Assembly (NCBI RefSeq): GCF_023910635.1
Contig: NZ_JAAVVZ010000019.1
Location: 1 to 49,843, forward strand
Length of the DNA stretch: 49,843 nucleotides
Reading direction: 5' to 3'
DNA from: Sphingorhabdus sp.
GTDB taxonomy: Bacteria; Pseudomonadota; Alphaproteobacteria; Sphingomonadales; Sphingomonadaceae
Below the pieces are notes generated by a model. That model did not search any database, was not told where the DNA came from, and was given only the letters and a program-made list of their open reading frames with translations. This document shows, one piece after another, positions 33,685 through 45,820 of the stretch. The stretch's first letter is position 1. Each line of letters starts with the position of its first letter. The position numbers were made by a program, and so were the translations under genes.

Positions 33685-35588
33685 GCGGTTGGGTCCAATG
33701 GCGGAGGTGGTGCCGGCTGGTTTTGGAACACGGCATATTTGGCCGCCATGCGTTGTTCGATATTGCCGCCCCAGCCAGCCTCCAACGCCTCCAGCGACGC
33801 CATCGCCTGTGCACGGTCATAGATGAAGGTCAGCACATCCTTGGCAATCGGGGCCGCTGCGCGCGCGCCGCCCATGCCATGTTCGATCACGACCGCTGCG
33901 CCGTAACGCGGCTGATCCACCGGGGCAAAGCACACGAACAGGCCATGATCACGATATTTCCATGCGCCGGACTGTCCACGTTGCGACCCTGATATGCGAC
34001 GGACCTGCGCTGTTCCGGTTTTGCCCGCCATCGCGATATTGTCGAGCATTAGCCTGCTGCGCACGGCGGTCCCTGCGCCGTTGACGACCAAATTCATGCC
34101 TTCACGCACGACATCGAGATGCGCCTTGGGAAAGGACAAAGGCTTGGCCGCCGCGCGTTTCTGCAACAGAATTTCCGGCTGTATGTTCAAGCCAGAGGCT
34201 ATGCGCGCCGCCATCAGACCCAGTTGGAACGGGCTGGCGATAATATAACCCTGACCAATGACGGCATTGAGCGTGTCGGACTCGGTCCATTTCTGGTCAT
34301 ATTTGCGCATTTTCCATGCGCTGTCGGGAACAGTGCCATAACGTTGCGACGGAAAGGGCAATGGAAATTCCTGCCCCAGCCCAAGCTCGCGCGCGACAGG
34401 TGCGATATTGTCATAGCCAATCCGCCGCCCCATGGAATAAAAATAGGTGTTGCAGCTTTTCATGATCGCGGTGGTCATGTTGACTGGGCCATGCCGCCCC
34501 AGGCATTTGAAGACGCGATTGCCAAGCCGGTATCCGCCATTGCAGATGACTATTTCTTCAGGGTCGATCCCGTGGCGCAGCATGGCAAGCCCAGCAACGG
34601 GTTTCAACGTCGAACCTGGCGGATACAGCCCCTGAAGCGCCTTGTTCAACATGGGGATGTGGTCGTCACTATTCAGCATCTTCCATTCGACGCGGCCGAT
34701 GCCGTCGGAAAAGCTGTTGGGGTCGTAACAGGGCATTGATGCCATGGTAATGATGTCACCCGTCAGGCAATCGAATACGACCACGGACCCTGATTCAAGG
34801 CCAAGCCGTCGTGCGGCGTAATTGTGCAGGTCAATATCAATGGTCAATTGGACGGGCTTGCCCGGCGTATCGGGCCGTGTGGTCAGTTCACGCACGATCT
34901 TGCCGCGTGCGGTGACTTCGGTCCGCTTGGCACCAGGTTCGCCCTGTAGCCTGTCTTCAAGCGTTTTTTCGAGGCCGTCCTTGCCAACCTTAAACCCCGG
35001 CGTAATCAGCAGCGGTTTTTTGTTTTTCTGATATTCCTCAGCGGACACCGTGCCGACATAGCCGATCAGATGGCCGACCGCTGCGCCGCTGGGGTAGAAG
35101 CGCGAATAGCCTTGGCGTGGGCTGACGCCGGGTAGGTCTGGTAAGCGCACGCTGACCGCTGCGAACTTGTCATAATCAAGGCCGTCGGCGACTTGCACCG
35201 GTTGAAACCCTTGTGCATTTTTCAACTCGCGATGGATGCGGTCGACATCGTCTGTTGAAAGCGCCAGCAATTCGGCCAAAGTCTGAACTGTCTCGTCTTT
35301 TTTTGCCAGCCGGTCGGGAATGATGTCGACGCGAAAGTCGGCGCGGTTGGTTGCTATAGGCTTTCCAAAACGGTCAATGAACCAGCCCCGGCGCGGCGGG
35401 ATGATGGTCAGGTTGACGCGGTTACTTTCGGCGAGCAGCTTGTATTTTTCATTATCCGCAACGGCGATATAGGACATGCGCGCGGCAACGGTCAGGCCAA
35501 TTGCGGCCTGCACGCCGCCCACAAAAGCGGCGCGGCGGGTGAAGGCGAAGTCAAGCTGTCCTGATGTTACCTGTTTTTCGACTTTCAT
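33681..35588 (-). CDS. mrdA: Penicillin-binding protein 2
   Basis: 635 residues from ATG 35588, which overlaps the mreD stop; a start further upstream would lie inside mreD. A single N-terminal membrane anchor is followed by a dimerisation domain and the transpeptidase domain with SxxK (S326-TLK329 in PPGSTLKP), SCN and KTGTAQ (K523). It is the class B transpeptidase of the elongasome, partnering RodA. The C-terminal tail is proline-rich. Confidence 0.95.
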   Translation of the reverse strand: MKVEKQVTSGQLDFAFTRRAAFVGGVQAAIGLTVAARMSYIAVADNEKYKLLAESNRVNLTIIPPRRGWFIDRFGKPIATNRADFRVDIIPDRLAKKDETVQTLAELLALSTDDVDRIHRELKNAQGFQPVQVADGLDYDKFAAVSVRLPDLPGVSPRQGYSRFYPSGAAVGHLIGYVGTVSAEEYQKNKKPLLITPGFKVGKDGLEKTLEDRLQGEPGAKRTEVTARGKIVRELTTRPDTPGKPVQLTIDIDLHNYAARRLGLESGSVVVFDCLTGDIITMASMPCYDPNSFSDGIGRVEWKMLNSDDHIPMLNKALQGLYPPGSTLKPVAGLAMLRHGIDPEEIVICNGGYRLGNRVFKCLGRHGPVNMTTAIMKSCNTYFYSMGRRIGYDNIAPVARELGLGQEFPLPFPSQRYGTVPDSAWKMRKYDQKWTESDTLNAVIGQGYIIASPFQLGLMAARIASGLNIQPEILLQKRAAAKPLSFPKAHLDVVREGMNLVVNGAGTAVRSRLMLDNIAMAGKTGTAQVRRISGSQRGQSGAWKYRDHGLFVCFAPVDQPRYGAAVVIEHGMGGARAAAPIAKDVLTFIYDRAQAMASLEALEAGWGGNIEQRMAAKYAVFQNQPAPPPPLDPTA

Positions 35589-36139
35589 GTTGCCAATCGC
35601 CAGCTGTCGAGCCGCGCGCATATTCGCACGACGAGCGGATATAGCAATATGGACAAGATGATCTGCGGGAATAAAATCATCGGGTCAGGCGCGGCGTGGG
35701 CGAGACCTGCGATCCACCAACCGCCCAGCAGCACGGCCGTGATGAGTAATGCGGCAATCAACCAATCCTGCAGATAATCGCGCCATATGGCCCGAGAATC
35801 GATAATTTCGACAATGAGCATCGCGAGGGACCAGAGCAGGCCAGCGCTGCCAAAAGGTTGGCCGCTGAAGAGATCATCCATCAATCCAAATGGAACGCCA
35901 GACCACACGGGCAATAACCCGGGCCGCATCAGACGCCAGCTTAAAAACATCAATAGCCCGAATGGCGGCAAAAGCGGTCCGGAGCTAAAAATGGGCAGGG
36001 TGGTGACCATCGACGCCAAAATTACCGAGGCAATCGGAATCGCCAACATTTTGAGCATCGACTGTTCCCGGTCAAAACGACTTTCATATTCCCGTCCTGG
36101 CCGTGTCGGCAATCGAATGGCGCTGACCGGAATTTTCAC
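35585..36139 (-). CDS. mreD: Rod shape-determining protein MreD
   Basis: 184 residues with five to six membrane helices, including LPPFGLLMFLSWRLMRPGLL and GLMDDLFSGQPFGSAGLLW, the latter the MreD signature. It is overlapped by mreC at its start and mrdA at its end. It links MreC and the synthases in the elongasome. Confidence 0.92.
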   Translation of the reverse strand: MKIPVSAIRLPTRPGREYESRFDREQSMLKMLAIPIASVILASMVTTLPIFSSGPLLPPFGLLMFLSWRLMRPGLLPVWSGVPFGLMDDLFSGQPFGSAGLLWSLAMLIVEIIDSRAIWRDYLQDWLIAALLITAVLLGGWWIAGLAHAAPDPMILFPQIILSILLYPLVVRICARLDSWRLAT

Positions 36140-37038
36140 TCCGCGACCTCTTTGGTTTTGCCATCGGGGGCTATGGCTTGCTGTTCGGCTCTCGCCGCAC
36201 CCATATAAGGTTTCATCACAACGGCGTATGGCGTGTTGGCTGGATCGGCAAAGGGCAGGCCAAGCGCACCGTCACTGGTTTTGCGGATCACCCGCGCAAA
36301 CGGAATATTCGCGCTATACAGCCCGCCATTGCCAGAGGTGATAATGATGTCGCCGACCTTGAAAGGGCTTTCGCCAAGGTTCAGCGGCTTGATAAGGACG
36401 AGTCCGTTGCCAAGGCCCGCCGAAAATGCCGGAAGACCATCGCTGGCCCGCATGACCGGAACCAAGTTGTCGCTGTCTGTTACCAACAGCACGCGCGCGG
36501 TCGTTGGCCCTGTTTCTATCACGCGGCCGATAAGTCCGGCCGGCCCACGCACAGGTTGGGCGCGTTCAACCCCGAAGTTACGCCCAATGGATAAGGTGGC
36601 GACCCGCCTTGTGCTTGATGCGGTGGAACTGATCAGGCGACCAACGGCCACTTGCTGCGGATCGTTAGCAGATATGTTGAGCAAACCGCGCAGCCGGGCA
36701 TTTTCCACACGCAGGGCCCGTGCCTCGATTAATGCGCTGCGGTTCGCTTTCAGTTCTTTTTCGAGCGTTGCATTTTTCGATCCTGCGTCGATATAGGCTG
36801 AAAAATTGCGCGTCAGGGCTTGGGTGGATTGCCGTGCAACACTGACCGCGCGCGCAACCGGAGCGGTAATTTCCGAACCAAAGGTTCGCAACGCAGAAAA
36901 TCCAGCCGGATCGACCACTGAAATCATCAGAAGCAGCGCAGCCACTATCGTCCCTGCAATTGCAACCACATAGGTCACGAACAGGCCATATTGCGCCTTC
37001 CGGGAAAATCCGGGGCGCCGATGTGGCGGCGGCGCCAT
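36136..37038 (-). CDS. mreC: Rod shape-determining protein MreC
   Basis: 300 residues: a short cytoplasmic basic head, one membrane helix (TYVVAIAGTIVAALLLMISV), a coiled coil (about residues 80-125) and a two-lobed beta domain containing GLIGRVIETGPTTARVLLVTD. This periplasmic scaffold binds PBP2. It begins 12 bp after the mreB stop. Confidence 0.94.
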   Translation of the reverse strand: MAPPPHRRPGFSRKAQYGLFVTYVVAIAGTIVAALLLMISVVDPAGFSALRTFGSEITAPVARAVSVARQSTQALTRNFSAYIDAGSKNATLEKELKANRSALIEARALRVENARLRGLLNISANDPQQVAVGRLISSTASSTRRVATLSIGRNFGVERAQPVRGPAGLIGRVIETGPTTARVLLVTDSDNLVPVMRASDGLPAFSAGLGNGLVLIKPLNLGESPFKVGDIIITSGNGGLYSANIPFARVIRKTSDGALGLPFADPANTPYAVVMKPYMGAARAEQQAIAPDGKTKEVAE

Positions 37039-37050
37039 CCTAACCTCGCC

Positions 37051-40084
<3,034 letters not shown>

Positions 40085-40276
40085 ATTGTTTCGGTTTTTA
40101 GTTTTAACGCAGGGCTGCCTTGATCGGCGAGCGTCTGTTTACGACAACTTTTCGGGCGTTTAGATTGAGATATAGCCGCCCAAAAGCTGCCATTTGTTCA
40201 CAATGGCTTTTGCGCTTGTTTTAATGAAAACAGATATTAAGCAGAGCCATATCGAATGTATGTTTTTGGGGGATTA

Positions 40277-41818
40277 ATGCAAACTGCCCATAAGAATTTA
40301 GCCGCAAACGACACAACTTTAGCCAACGAGATCACGGATCGACTTTCGCAGGAGCTGGTTATTGCGTTTGTTGGCCCTGTCGGATCTGGCGTCTCTACAG
40401 CAGCCGCTCAAATTCGAGATGTTCTCGCAGGCGACTTTGGCTATGATGTTGCCCCAATTTTCAAACCAAGCGATATAATTTTACGGCAGTGCCCGCTTGT
40501 CGAAATCGTTCCGCCCAGCAAAGATGACCTTGCCGTCTACATTCAAACGATGCAGGACGCCGGTAACGCTATTCGGCAGAGGTTCGGAAACGAGTATCTC
40601 GTCGAAAAAATCATAGAAAAGATAAAATTGTACCGTGAAGAAAAAGGGGGATACACAGCCAACGTAGAGCAGCCAGGGCGTCGCGCATATATCATCGACT
40701 CGTTGAAAAACATCGAAGAACTTGCGCTTCTGCGGAACATATACCGCGAAAGCCTTTGCGTGGTTGGCGTGTTCGCACCTGACGAAATACGACGTCAACG
40801 CCTCATCGATGGTGGTGCGATTGAGAACAGCGTAAATCAGCTCATGACCCGCGATCAGGCTGAACTGATGACATTTGGGCAAAATACCCGAAAACTGTTC
40901 GTCGAAGCCGACCTATTCGTTTGTAACGACCGCCGCCCCGAGGAGCTTAATACGAGTATCAAGAGGTTTCTGGATATCGTGTTTGATACCGCCATCCACA
41001 CCCCGACGCGAGCAGAATCGGCAATGTATGAGGCCGATGCTGCATCAGCCAATTCGGCATGTATGTCGCGCCAAGTTGGAGCTTCGATAGTCTCTTCTCG
41101 GGGTGAATTAATTGCGGTAGGCTGGAATGACGTACCAAAATTTGGCGGTGGCCTCTACATCGAGGAAGATCGTTCACGTTACGACGAGGTGCAAAAAGCC
41201 GTCGTAAATAAGGACCACCGTTGCCACAATTGGGCAGGTGGAATTTGTCACAACGAGACTCGAAGGACCAAAATCATCTCAAAGGTAAGCGAAGCGGCTG
41301 CCGCAGTTGGTAAAGTTTCAGGCGAGCTTGCTCCAGCTGTTCTTGAAAGCGTCGGAAGGAGTGAAATCGCTGACCTAATTGAGTATTCTCGCTCGATCCA
41401 TGCTGAGATGGAAGCTATCCTATCAGTCGCACGTGAAGGAAAGCATTCACTTGTCGGAGCGACGTTGTTCACGAACACGTACCCCTGTCACAATTGCGCA
41501 AGGCATATTGTTGCTGCTGGAATCGTAAACGTTATCTATATCCAGCCGTATATGAAGAGTCTTGCAACCAAACTGCATGCTGATGTTGTCACAGAAATAC
41601 CTGACAAAGTGGGAATGGTTGTGTTCCGTCAATTTGACGGCATTGCTCCAAGAAACTTTATCCGGCTATTCAAGCCAGCTGCGCCACGAAAAATGGGTGG
41701 GCGTATCTCGCGGACTGAGAGAGCAAACGCAGTTCCGATTTTTCGTGTGCCTCTCGACGCACGGTCGCATTATGAAGATAAAGTGATTGCAGATTTGGCT
41801 CAAAAAGAGCATGTTTAG
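40277..41818 (+). CDS. P-loop/dCMP-deaminase-family fusion resembling anti-phage dCTP deaminase
   Basis: 513 residues from ATG 40277, preferred over 40256 because GGGGGA lies just upstream. The N-terminal half is a P-loop NTPase/kinase-like domain (FVGPVGSGVST, residues 31-41). The C-terminal half is a cytidine-deaminase-fold domain with HAE (H375-E377) and PCHNC (C404, C407) as zinc ligands, plus an inserted HRCHNWAGGICHNE that may bind a second metal. This order matches defence deaminases that drain the dCTP pool on phage infection. It is less GC-rich than the adjoining mutL. A housekeeping dCMP deaminase would be about 150 residues, so that reading is unlikely. Confidence 0.85.
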   Translation: MQTAHKNLAANDTTLANEITDRLSQELVIAFVGPVGSGVSTAAAQIRDVLAGDFGYDVAPIFKPSDIILRQCPLVEIVPPSKDDLAVYIQTMQDAGNAIRQRFGNEYLVEKIIEKIKLYREEKGGYTANVEQPGRRAYIIDSLKNIEELALLRNIYRESLCVVGVFAPDEIRRQRLIDGGAIENSVNQLMTRDQAELMTFGQNTRKLFVEADLFVCNDRRPEELNTSIKRFLDIVFDTAIHTPTRAESAMYEADAASANSACMSRQVGASIVSSRGELIAVGWNDVPKFGGGLYIEEDRSRYDEVQKAVVNKDHRCHNWAGGICHNETRRTKIISKVSEAAAAVGKVSGELAPAVLESVGRSEIADLIEYSRSIHAEMEAILSVAREGKHSLVGATLFTNTYPCHNCARHIVAAGIVNVIYIQPYMKSLATKLHADVVTEIPDKVGMVVFRQFDGIAPRNFIRLFKPAAPRKMGGRISRTERANAVPIFRVPLDARSHYEDKVIADLAQKEHV

Positions 41819-41842
41819 GAAGCAGGGGAAAAGGATACGGCC

Positions 41843-42037
41843 ATGGCGAAGGGAAAAAGCGACGAAGCGCAACTGAGTCTCGAATTTAAATCCCTTGAAA
41901 TATCCGAACCCGCGCAACGAAGGGCTGCGATTGTGCAATTTGTTGACGGACCGACTCGTCGGCTCCGAGCTGAGGCAATTCACCGCGTTGCAGCTGCAGG
42001 TATTTTTGAACCACCTGTTAGATATAAATCCCACTAA
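41843..42037 (+). CDS. Unrecognised 64-residue protein next to the deaminase
   Basis: Begins at ATG 41843, 24 bp after the deaminase stop, with AAGGA 7 bp upstream. The product is polar and basic at the end: a short start MAKGKSDEAQLSLEFKSLE, then ISEPAQRRAAIVQFVDGPTR and a likely helix RLRAEAIHRVAAAGI. No signal peptide or membrane segment. Tight spacing suggests cotranscription with the deaminase. An alternative frame from 41895 to 42242 overlaps it but has poorer codon character and no ribosome-binding site. Confidence 0.6.
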   Translation: MAKGKSDEAQLSLEFKSLEISEPAQRRAAIVQFVDGPTRRLRAEAIHRVAAAGIFEPPVRYKSH

Positions 42038-42299
42038 ACCCGGCGATCTTCGGGAAAATTTGGCGTTTTGCTCGGTAAAGCCCTCTATCGGCGGGAACGT
42101 CTGCATTTTTAAATTTCTCGCTAATAGCGGACTGTCTACTCCCCACCCAAAGCGAGAGATAATCGCCCGAAGCTATTCCAGCAGCTCAACCAAAGCTTGT
42201 ATTGTGACTTCCGTTACGCTGGGGGTTGGCCGTATTTCGTAAGCCGCCGTGCGTTATCCCGACACGAGTTCAGGATGACGACTGGCCAGCGCACCCACC
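42038..42299. other. Intergenic remnant with repeat fragment
   Basis: On the minus strand 42170-42250 reads a short gene tail, RTAAYEIRPTPSVTEVTIQA then LVELLE and a stop, cut off upstream by a TAA within a repeat fragment at 42250-42280 (related to 31197-31387). This looks like the end of a lost gene. Nothing else is recognisable. Confidence 0.35.
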
Positions 42300-43400
42300 T
42301 CAAACATTAAACCGGAACAACATGATATCCCCGTCTTTGACGAGATATTCCTTGCCTTCTGAGCGCCATTTGCCCGCTTCTTTCGCGCCTGCTTCGCCAT
42401 TATATTGGACATAATCTTCATAGGCCATGGTTTCGGCGCGGATGAAGCCTTTTTCGAAATCGCTGTGGATCGCGCCTGCCGCATTGGGCCCTGTCGCGCC
42501 TTTGGTGACGGTCCAAGCGCGGGCTTCTTTGGGGCCGACGGTGAAGAAGGTGATGAGGTCAAGCAATTCATAGCCTGCGCGGATGACGCGGGCGAGGCCA
42601 GTCTCGGTGAGGCCCAAATCTTCCAAGAAAACCTCGCGGTCTTCGGTCGGCATCGTGGAGATCTCGGCCTCAATCGCGGCGGATACGACCACGGCCTCTG
42701 CGCCTTCGGCCTTGGCCTTTTCAAAAACGCGTGCGGACAAAGCATTGCCATTGGCGGCGCTCGCTTCTTCGACGTTGCAGACATACAATACCGGTTTCGC
42801 GGTCAAAAGCTGCGCCATTTGGAAATGGCGTTCTTCTTCGGCATCGTCGCGCTTGGTCAGGCGGGCGGGCTTGCCATCGCGCAATAGGTCAAGCGCGCGG
42901 CCCAATACAAGCGCGCTGATTTTGGCCTCCTTGTCGCCCTGCGTGCCTTTTTTGACGAGGTTGGGAACGCGTTTTTCAAGGCTTTCCAAGTCGGACAGCA
43001 TCAATTCGGTTTCGACGGTCTCGGCGTCCGAAATCGGGTCGATCTTGTTGTCGACATGTTGAATGTCGTCATCTTCGAAACAGCGAAGCACGTGGACAAT
43101 CGCGTCGACTTCGCGGATGTTACCAAGGAACTGGTTGCCAAGGCCTTCGCCCTTGGACGCGCCGCGCACGAGGCCAGCAATATCGACAAAGCCCAATTGC
43201 GTTTCGATAATCTTCTGACTGCCGCCGATTTTGGCGATGGTCTGCAAGCGCGGGTCGGGGACGGCGACATTGCCGATATTGGGTTCAATCGTGCAGAAGG
43301 GATAGTTCGCCGCCTGCGCCGCCGCCGTTTGCGTCAACGCATTGAACAAGGTGGACTTGCCCACATTGGGAAGGCCCACAATACCGCATTTGAAACCCAT
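42300..43400 (-). CDS. ychF: Redox-regulated ribosome-associated ATPase YchF
   Basis: 366 residues of the Obg-like family. The P loop [14 protein letters not shown] (residues 9-22) is followed by [27 protein letters not shown] and the NVEE position that, in place of NKxD, explains ATP preference. The TGS-like C-terminus ends [13 protein letters not shown]. It is 92 bp from pth on the same strand, the common ychF-pth-rplY neighbourhood. Confidence 0.96.
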   Translation of the reverse strand: MGFKCGIVGLPNVGKSTLFNALTQTAAAQAANYPFCTIEPNIGNVAVPDPRLQTIAKIGGSQKIIETQLGFVDIAGLVRGASKGEGLGNQFLGNIREVDAIVHVLRCFEDDDIQHVDNKIDPISDAETVETELMLSDLESLEKRVPNLVKKGTQGDKEAKISALVLGRALDLLRDGKPARLTKRDDAEEERHFQMAQLLTAKPVLYVCNVEEASAANGNALSARVFEKAKAEGAEAVVVSAAIEAEISTMPTEDREVFLEDLGLTETGLARVIRAGYELLDLITFFTVGPKEARAWTVTKGATGPNAAGAIHSDFEKGFIRAETMAYEDYVQYNGEAGAKEAGKWRSEGKEYLVKDGDIMLFRFNV

Positions 43401-43492
43401 GTTGTCCTCGTCAATAATGATATGCAGCGGCCCTAGGCGACGTTCGGCAGCAAGTCCATCTAATGCGATGACGCAAGTGTCGTTAAACGGCC

Positions 43493-44065
43493 TTAATCCT
43501 GCTGCAACCGCATGGCGACGTCGTTCATGAAGCGGACGTCATCGCCCTTGGCCAGCCAATCGGCTTCGGCTGAGACTGCGCCCAGCAAATCCGCCAGATC
43601 GTCAATCTCGCTTTTGTGGAAATTGCCAAGGACATAGCCGGTGACGCGGTCTTTGTTGCCCGGATGGCCAATGCCCAAACGGACGCGGCGGAATTCTGCG
43701 CCGATATGGTCGGTAATCGAACGAATGCCGTTATGGCCCGCCGCGCCGCCGCCAAATTTAACCTTCACCTTGAATGGGGCAAGGTCGAGTTCGTCGTAAA
43801 AGACGGTGACGTCTTTGGGTTCAAGCTTATAAAAATCCATCGCCGCGCGCACGCTGCGGCCGCTTTCGTTCATGAACGTTGCGGGTTTTAGAAGAATGAT
43901 TTTGTCGGAGCCAAGCCGAAGTTCCTGCACCCAGCCCAAGAATTTCTTGGCAGGTAGCGGCAGTTCGTGAATTTCGGCCAGCGCATCAAGCGCCATGAAA
44001 CCGATATTGTGCCGGTGCATCGCATAAGTGGCGCCTGGATTTCCGAGACCTACCCATAATTGCAT
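43493..44065 (-). CDS. pth: Peptidyl-tRNA hydrolase
   Basis: 190 residues from ATG 44065; a GTG two codons earlier is possible. It opens MQLWVGLGNPGATYAMHRHNIGFM with the N-x-G and catalytic histidine of the family (shown here in part), and continues FMNESGRSV, GGAAGHNGIRS and RVRLGIGHPG. It recycles peptidyl-tRNA released from ribosomes. Its Shine-Dalgarno GGAGGGG is the arm of a palindromic repeat (44071-44092), so the ribosome-binding site may be sequestered in a hairpin. Confidence 0.95.
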   Translation of the reverse strand: MQLWVGLGNPGATYAMHRHNIGFMALDALAEIHELPLPAKKFLGWVQELRLGSDKIILLKPATFMNESGRSVRAAMDFYKLEPKDVTVFYDELDLAPFKVKVKFGGGAAGHNGIRSITDHIGAEFRRVRLGIGHPGNKDRVTGYVLGNFHKSEIDDLADLLGAVSAEADWLAKGDDVRFMNDVAMRLQQD

Positions 44066-44070
44066 ATGCA

Positions 44071-44163
44071 CCCCTCCCCTTCAGGGGAGGGGAGGGGGTG
44101 AGGCCGTTCGACACCGCACTACCCTATAGACCCCACCCCAACCCCTCCCCTGAAGGGGAGGGG
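44071..44163. repeat. Paired GC-rich palindromes between rplY and pth
   Basis: Two 22-bp perfect or near-perfect palindromes, 44071-44092 (CCCCTCCCC-TTCA-GGGGAGGGG) and 44142-44163 (CCCCTCCCC-TGAA-GGGGAGGGG), are separated by 49 bp. This is an intergenic repeat pair of the kind common in sphingomonads. In the rplY-pth transcript each can form a very stable stem; one abuts the pth start codon. Confidence 0.85.
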
Positions 44164-44180
44164 CTAGTGTAGATTTAAGC

Positions 44181-44792
44181 TTACGCTTCGCCCTCGACGG
44201 TCGTGTCACCCTCGGTCGACTTCAGCGCCGATGGTGCAACGATGGTCGCAATGGTGAAGTCGCGATCGGTGATCTTGCTTTCCGAACCCTTGGGCAGCTT
44301 TACATTGCTGATGTGGATCGAATCGCCAATGTCAAAGCCGGAGACATCGATCTGGATGTCGTCAGGAATCTTGTCATTTTCACAGATGAGTTCGAGTTCA
44401 TGACGCACGATGTTCAAAACACCGCCGCGCTTCAGGCCGGGTGACGCGCCTTCGTTGACGAACATCACGGGAACCTCAACATCGACCTTTGCGCCCTTGA
44501 CGATGCGCAGGAAGTCTACATGCATGGGACGATCGCTGACAGGATGAAAGGCAACATCCTTTGGAATCGTAATCTGTTTTTTGCCACCAAGTTCGATCTC
44601 GACGACGCTGTTGGAAAAATGGCCAGTCATCAACAATTTGATGAGCGCCTTTTCCTCAACGTGGATAAGTTCGGGTTCTTGTTTGTTGCCGTAAATTACG
44701 GCGGGCACTCGGTTTTGACGACGCAATTCGCGGGAGGCTCCCTTGCCTGCCCCATTGCGCGTCTCTGCCGACAATGTCAGCTGATCGCTCAT
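44181..44792 (-). CDS. rplY: 50S ribosomal protein L25 (CTC form)
   Basis: 203 residues, the long L25/TL5 type with an N-terminal 5S-rRNA-binding domain ([20 protein letters not shown], residues 5-24, then VPAVIYG) and a C-terminal beta domain. It binds 5S rRNA in the central protuberance. It lies upstream of pth on the same strand, the usual arrangement, with an acidic C-terminus ending VEGEA. Confidence 0.95.
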   Translation of the reverse strand: MSDQLTLSAETRNGAGKGASRELRRQNRVPAVIYGNKQEPELIHVEEKALIKLLMTGHFSNSVVEIELGGKKQITIPKDVAFHPVSDRPMHVDFLRIVKGAKVDVEVPVMFVNEGASPGLKRGGVLNIVRHELELICENDKIPDDIQIDVSGFDIGDSIHISNVKLPKGSESKITDRDFTIATIVAPSALKSTEGDTTVEGEA

Positions 44793-44901
44793 GTTGATTC
44801 TCCAAAAAAGTTACTTTGCCGCCACGCCTCCAGGGATGACCATGGACGGCAAGCGCGGGCCTATATGTGGGTTGCCCGCGAAAAGCAAGCTTACAGCGGA
44901 A

Positions 44902-45678
44902 TCAGGTGAGCGCTTTGTAGAGGCTGAATAGGCTCGTTGCGATAAGGACGATGCTGACCGCGAACAGCAATATGCGCGGTTGAATGCGTTTTGCGACCAA
45001 GGCACCAAAGGGCGCGGCGAGCAATCCGCCGATCAAAAGGCCGCCAGTTACCACGGTAAAGGCTTCTAACCCGATGGTCAGAATGAAGGTGAGCGACACG
45101 GCAACGGTCAGGAAAAACTCCGCCGTATTGACCGTGCCGATGGTTTTGCGGGGGTCTGCGCCTTGGATCAGTAGGTTGGACGTGACCACTGGTCCCCAGC
45201 CACCGCCGCCAGAGGCGTCGAGAAAGCCACCGATCAGGCCAAGTGGCATGGTGACCTTGGGATCACGCGGCTTATGTGCATGTGTAAAGTCCCAAGCTTT
45301 ATACAAAAGGTAGAAGCCGATAAGCGTCAGATATCCCATAACGAACGGCCGCGCCGCTTCGGTGTGGATGCTGGCCAGCAAATACGCGCCCGTGCAGCCA
45401 CCAATGACGCCGGGAATCGCAATGCGGGCAAACAGTTTCCAATCGACATTTTTGTGCAAGACATGGCTGATGCCCGATGCGCCGGTGGTAAACATCTCAA
45501 CGAAATGGACACCAGCCGATGCGCGGGCAGGTGCGACGCCCATCACGCTGACCAGCAAAGTGCTGCAAATCACGCCAAAGGCCATGCCAAGCGCGCCATC
45601 GACCAATTGCGCTGCAAAGCCAACGGCGATGTAAGGCGCAACCGCCGCCCAATCGATATTGGCAATATATTCAATCAT
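44902..45678 (-). CDS. TauE/SafE-family membrane permease
   Basis: 258 residues with about eight helices arranged as a repeat. The two family motifs AAQLVDGALGMAFGV (residues 22-36) and GGFLDASGGGGWGPVVTSNLL (about 150-170) are present. Members export sulfite, sulfonates or related anions, or take up sulfur compounds. Its substrate cannot be read here. An Rrf2 regulator and a TonB receptor lie upstream on the same strand, but a 142-bp gap separates it. Confidence 0.9.
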   Translation of the reverse strand: MIEYIANIDWAAVAPYIAVGFAAQLVDGALGMAFGVICSTLLVSVMGVAPARASAGVHFVEMFTTGASGISHVLHKNVDWKLFARIAIPGVIGGCTGAYLLASIHTEAARPFVMGYLTLIGFYLLYKAWDFTHAHKPRDPKVTMPLGLIGGFLDASGGGGWGPVVTSNLLIQGADPRKTIGTVNTAEFFLTVAVSLTFILTIGLEAFTVVTGGLLIGGLLAAPFGALVAKRIQPRILLFAVSIVLIATSLFSLYKALT

Positions 45679-45820
45679 CCAAATCTCGCCTTTTGCGATG
45701 GAACGGCGAATGCATAATCGGGAGTCACTTCTTTAGCCACCGCTTTGTATCTCACGAATTTGTTTGGAACACCCAAGAATGTGTTTAGCGCCGGATACTG
45801 CTTTGCCTGCCGTGCGTGCA

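Noticed and set aside
41895-42242. 115-codon frame overlapping the small gene after the deaminase
   Set aside because: No ribosome-binding site, odd composition and no family; the 64-codon frame has a good AAGGA and better codon use.
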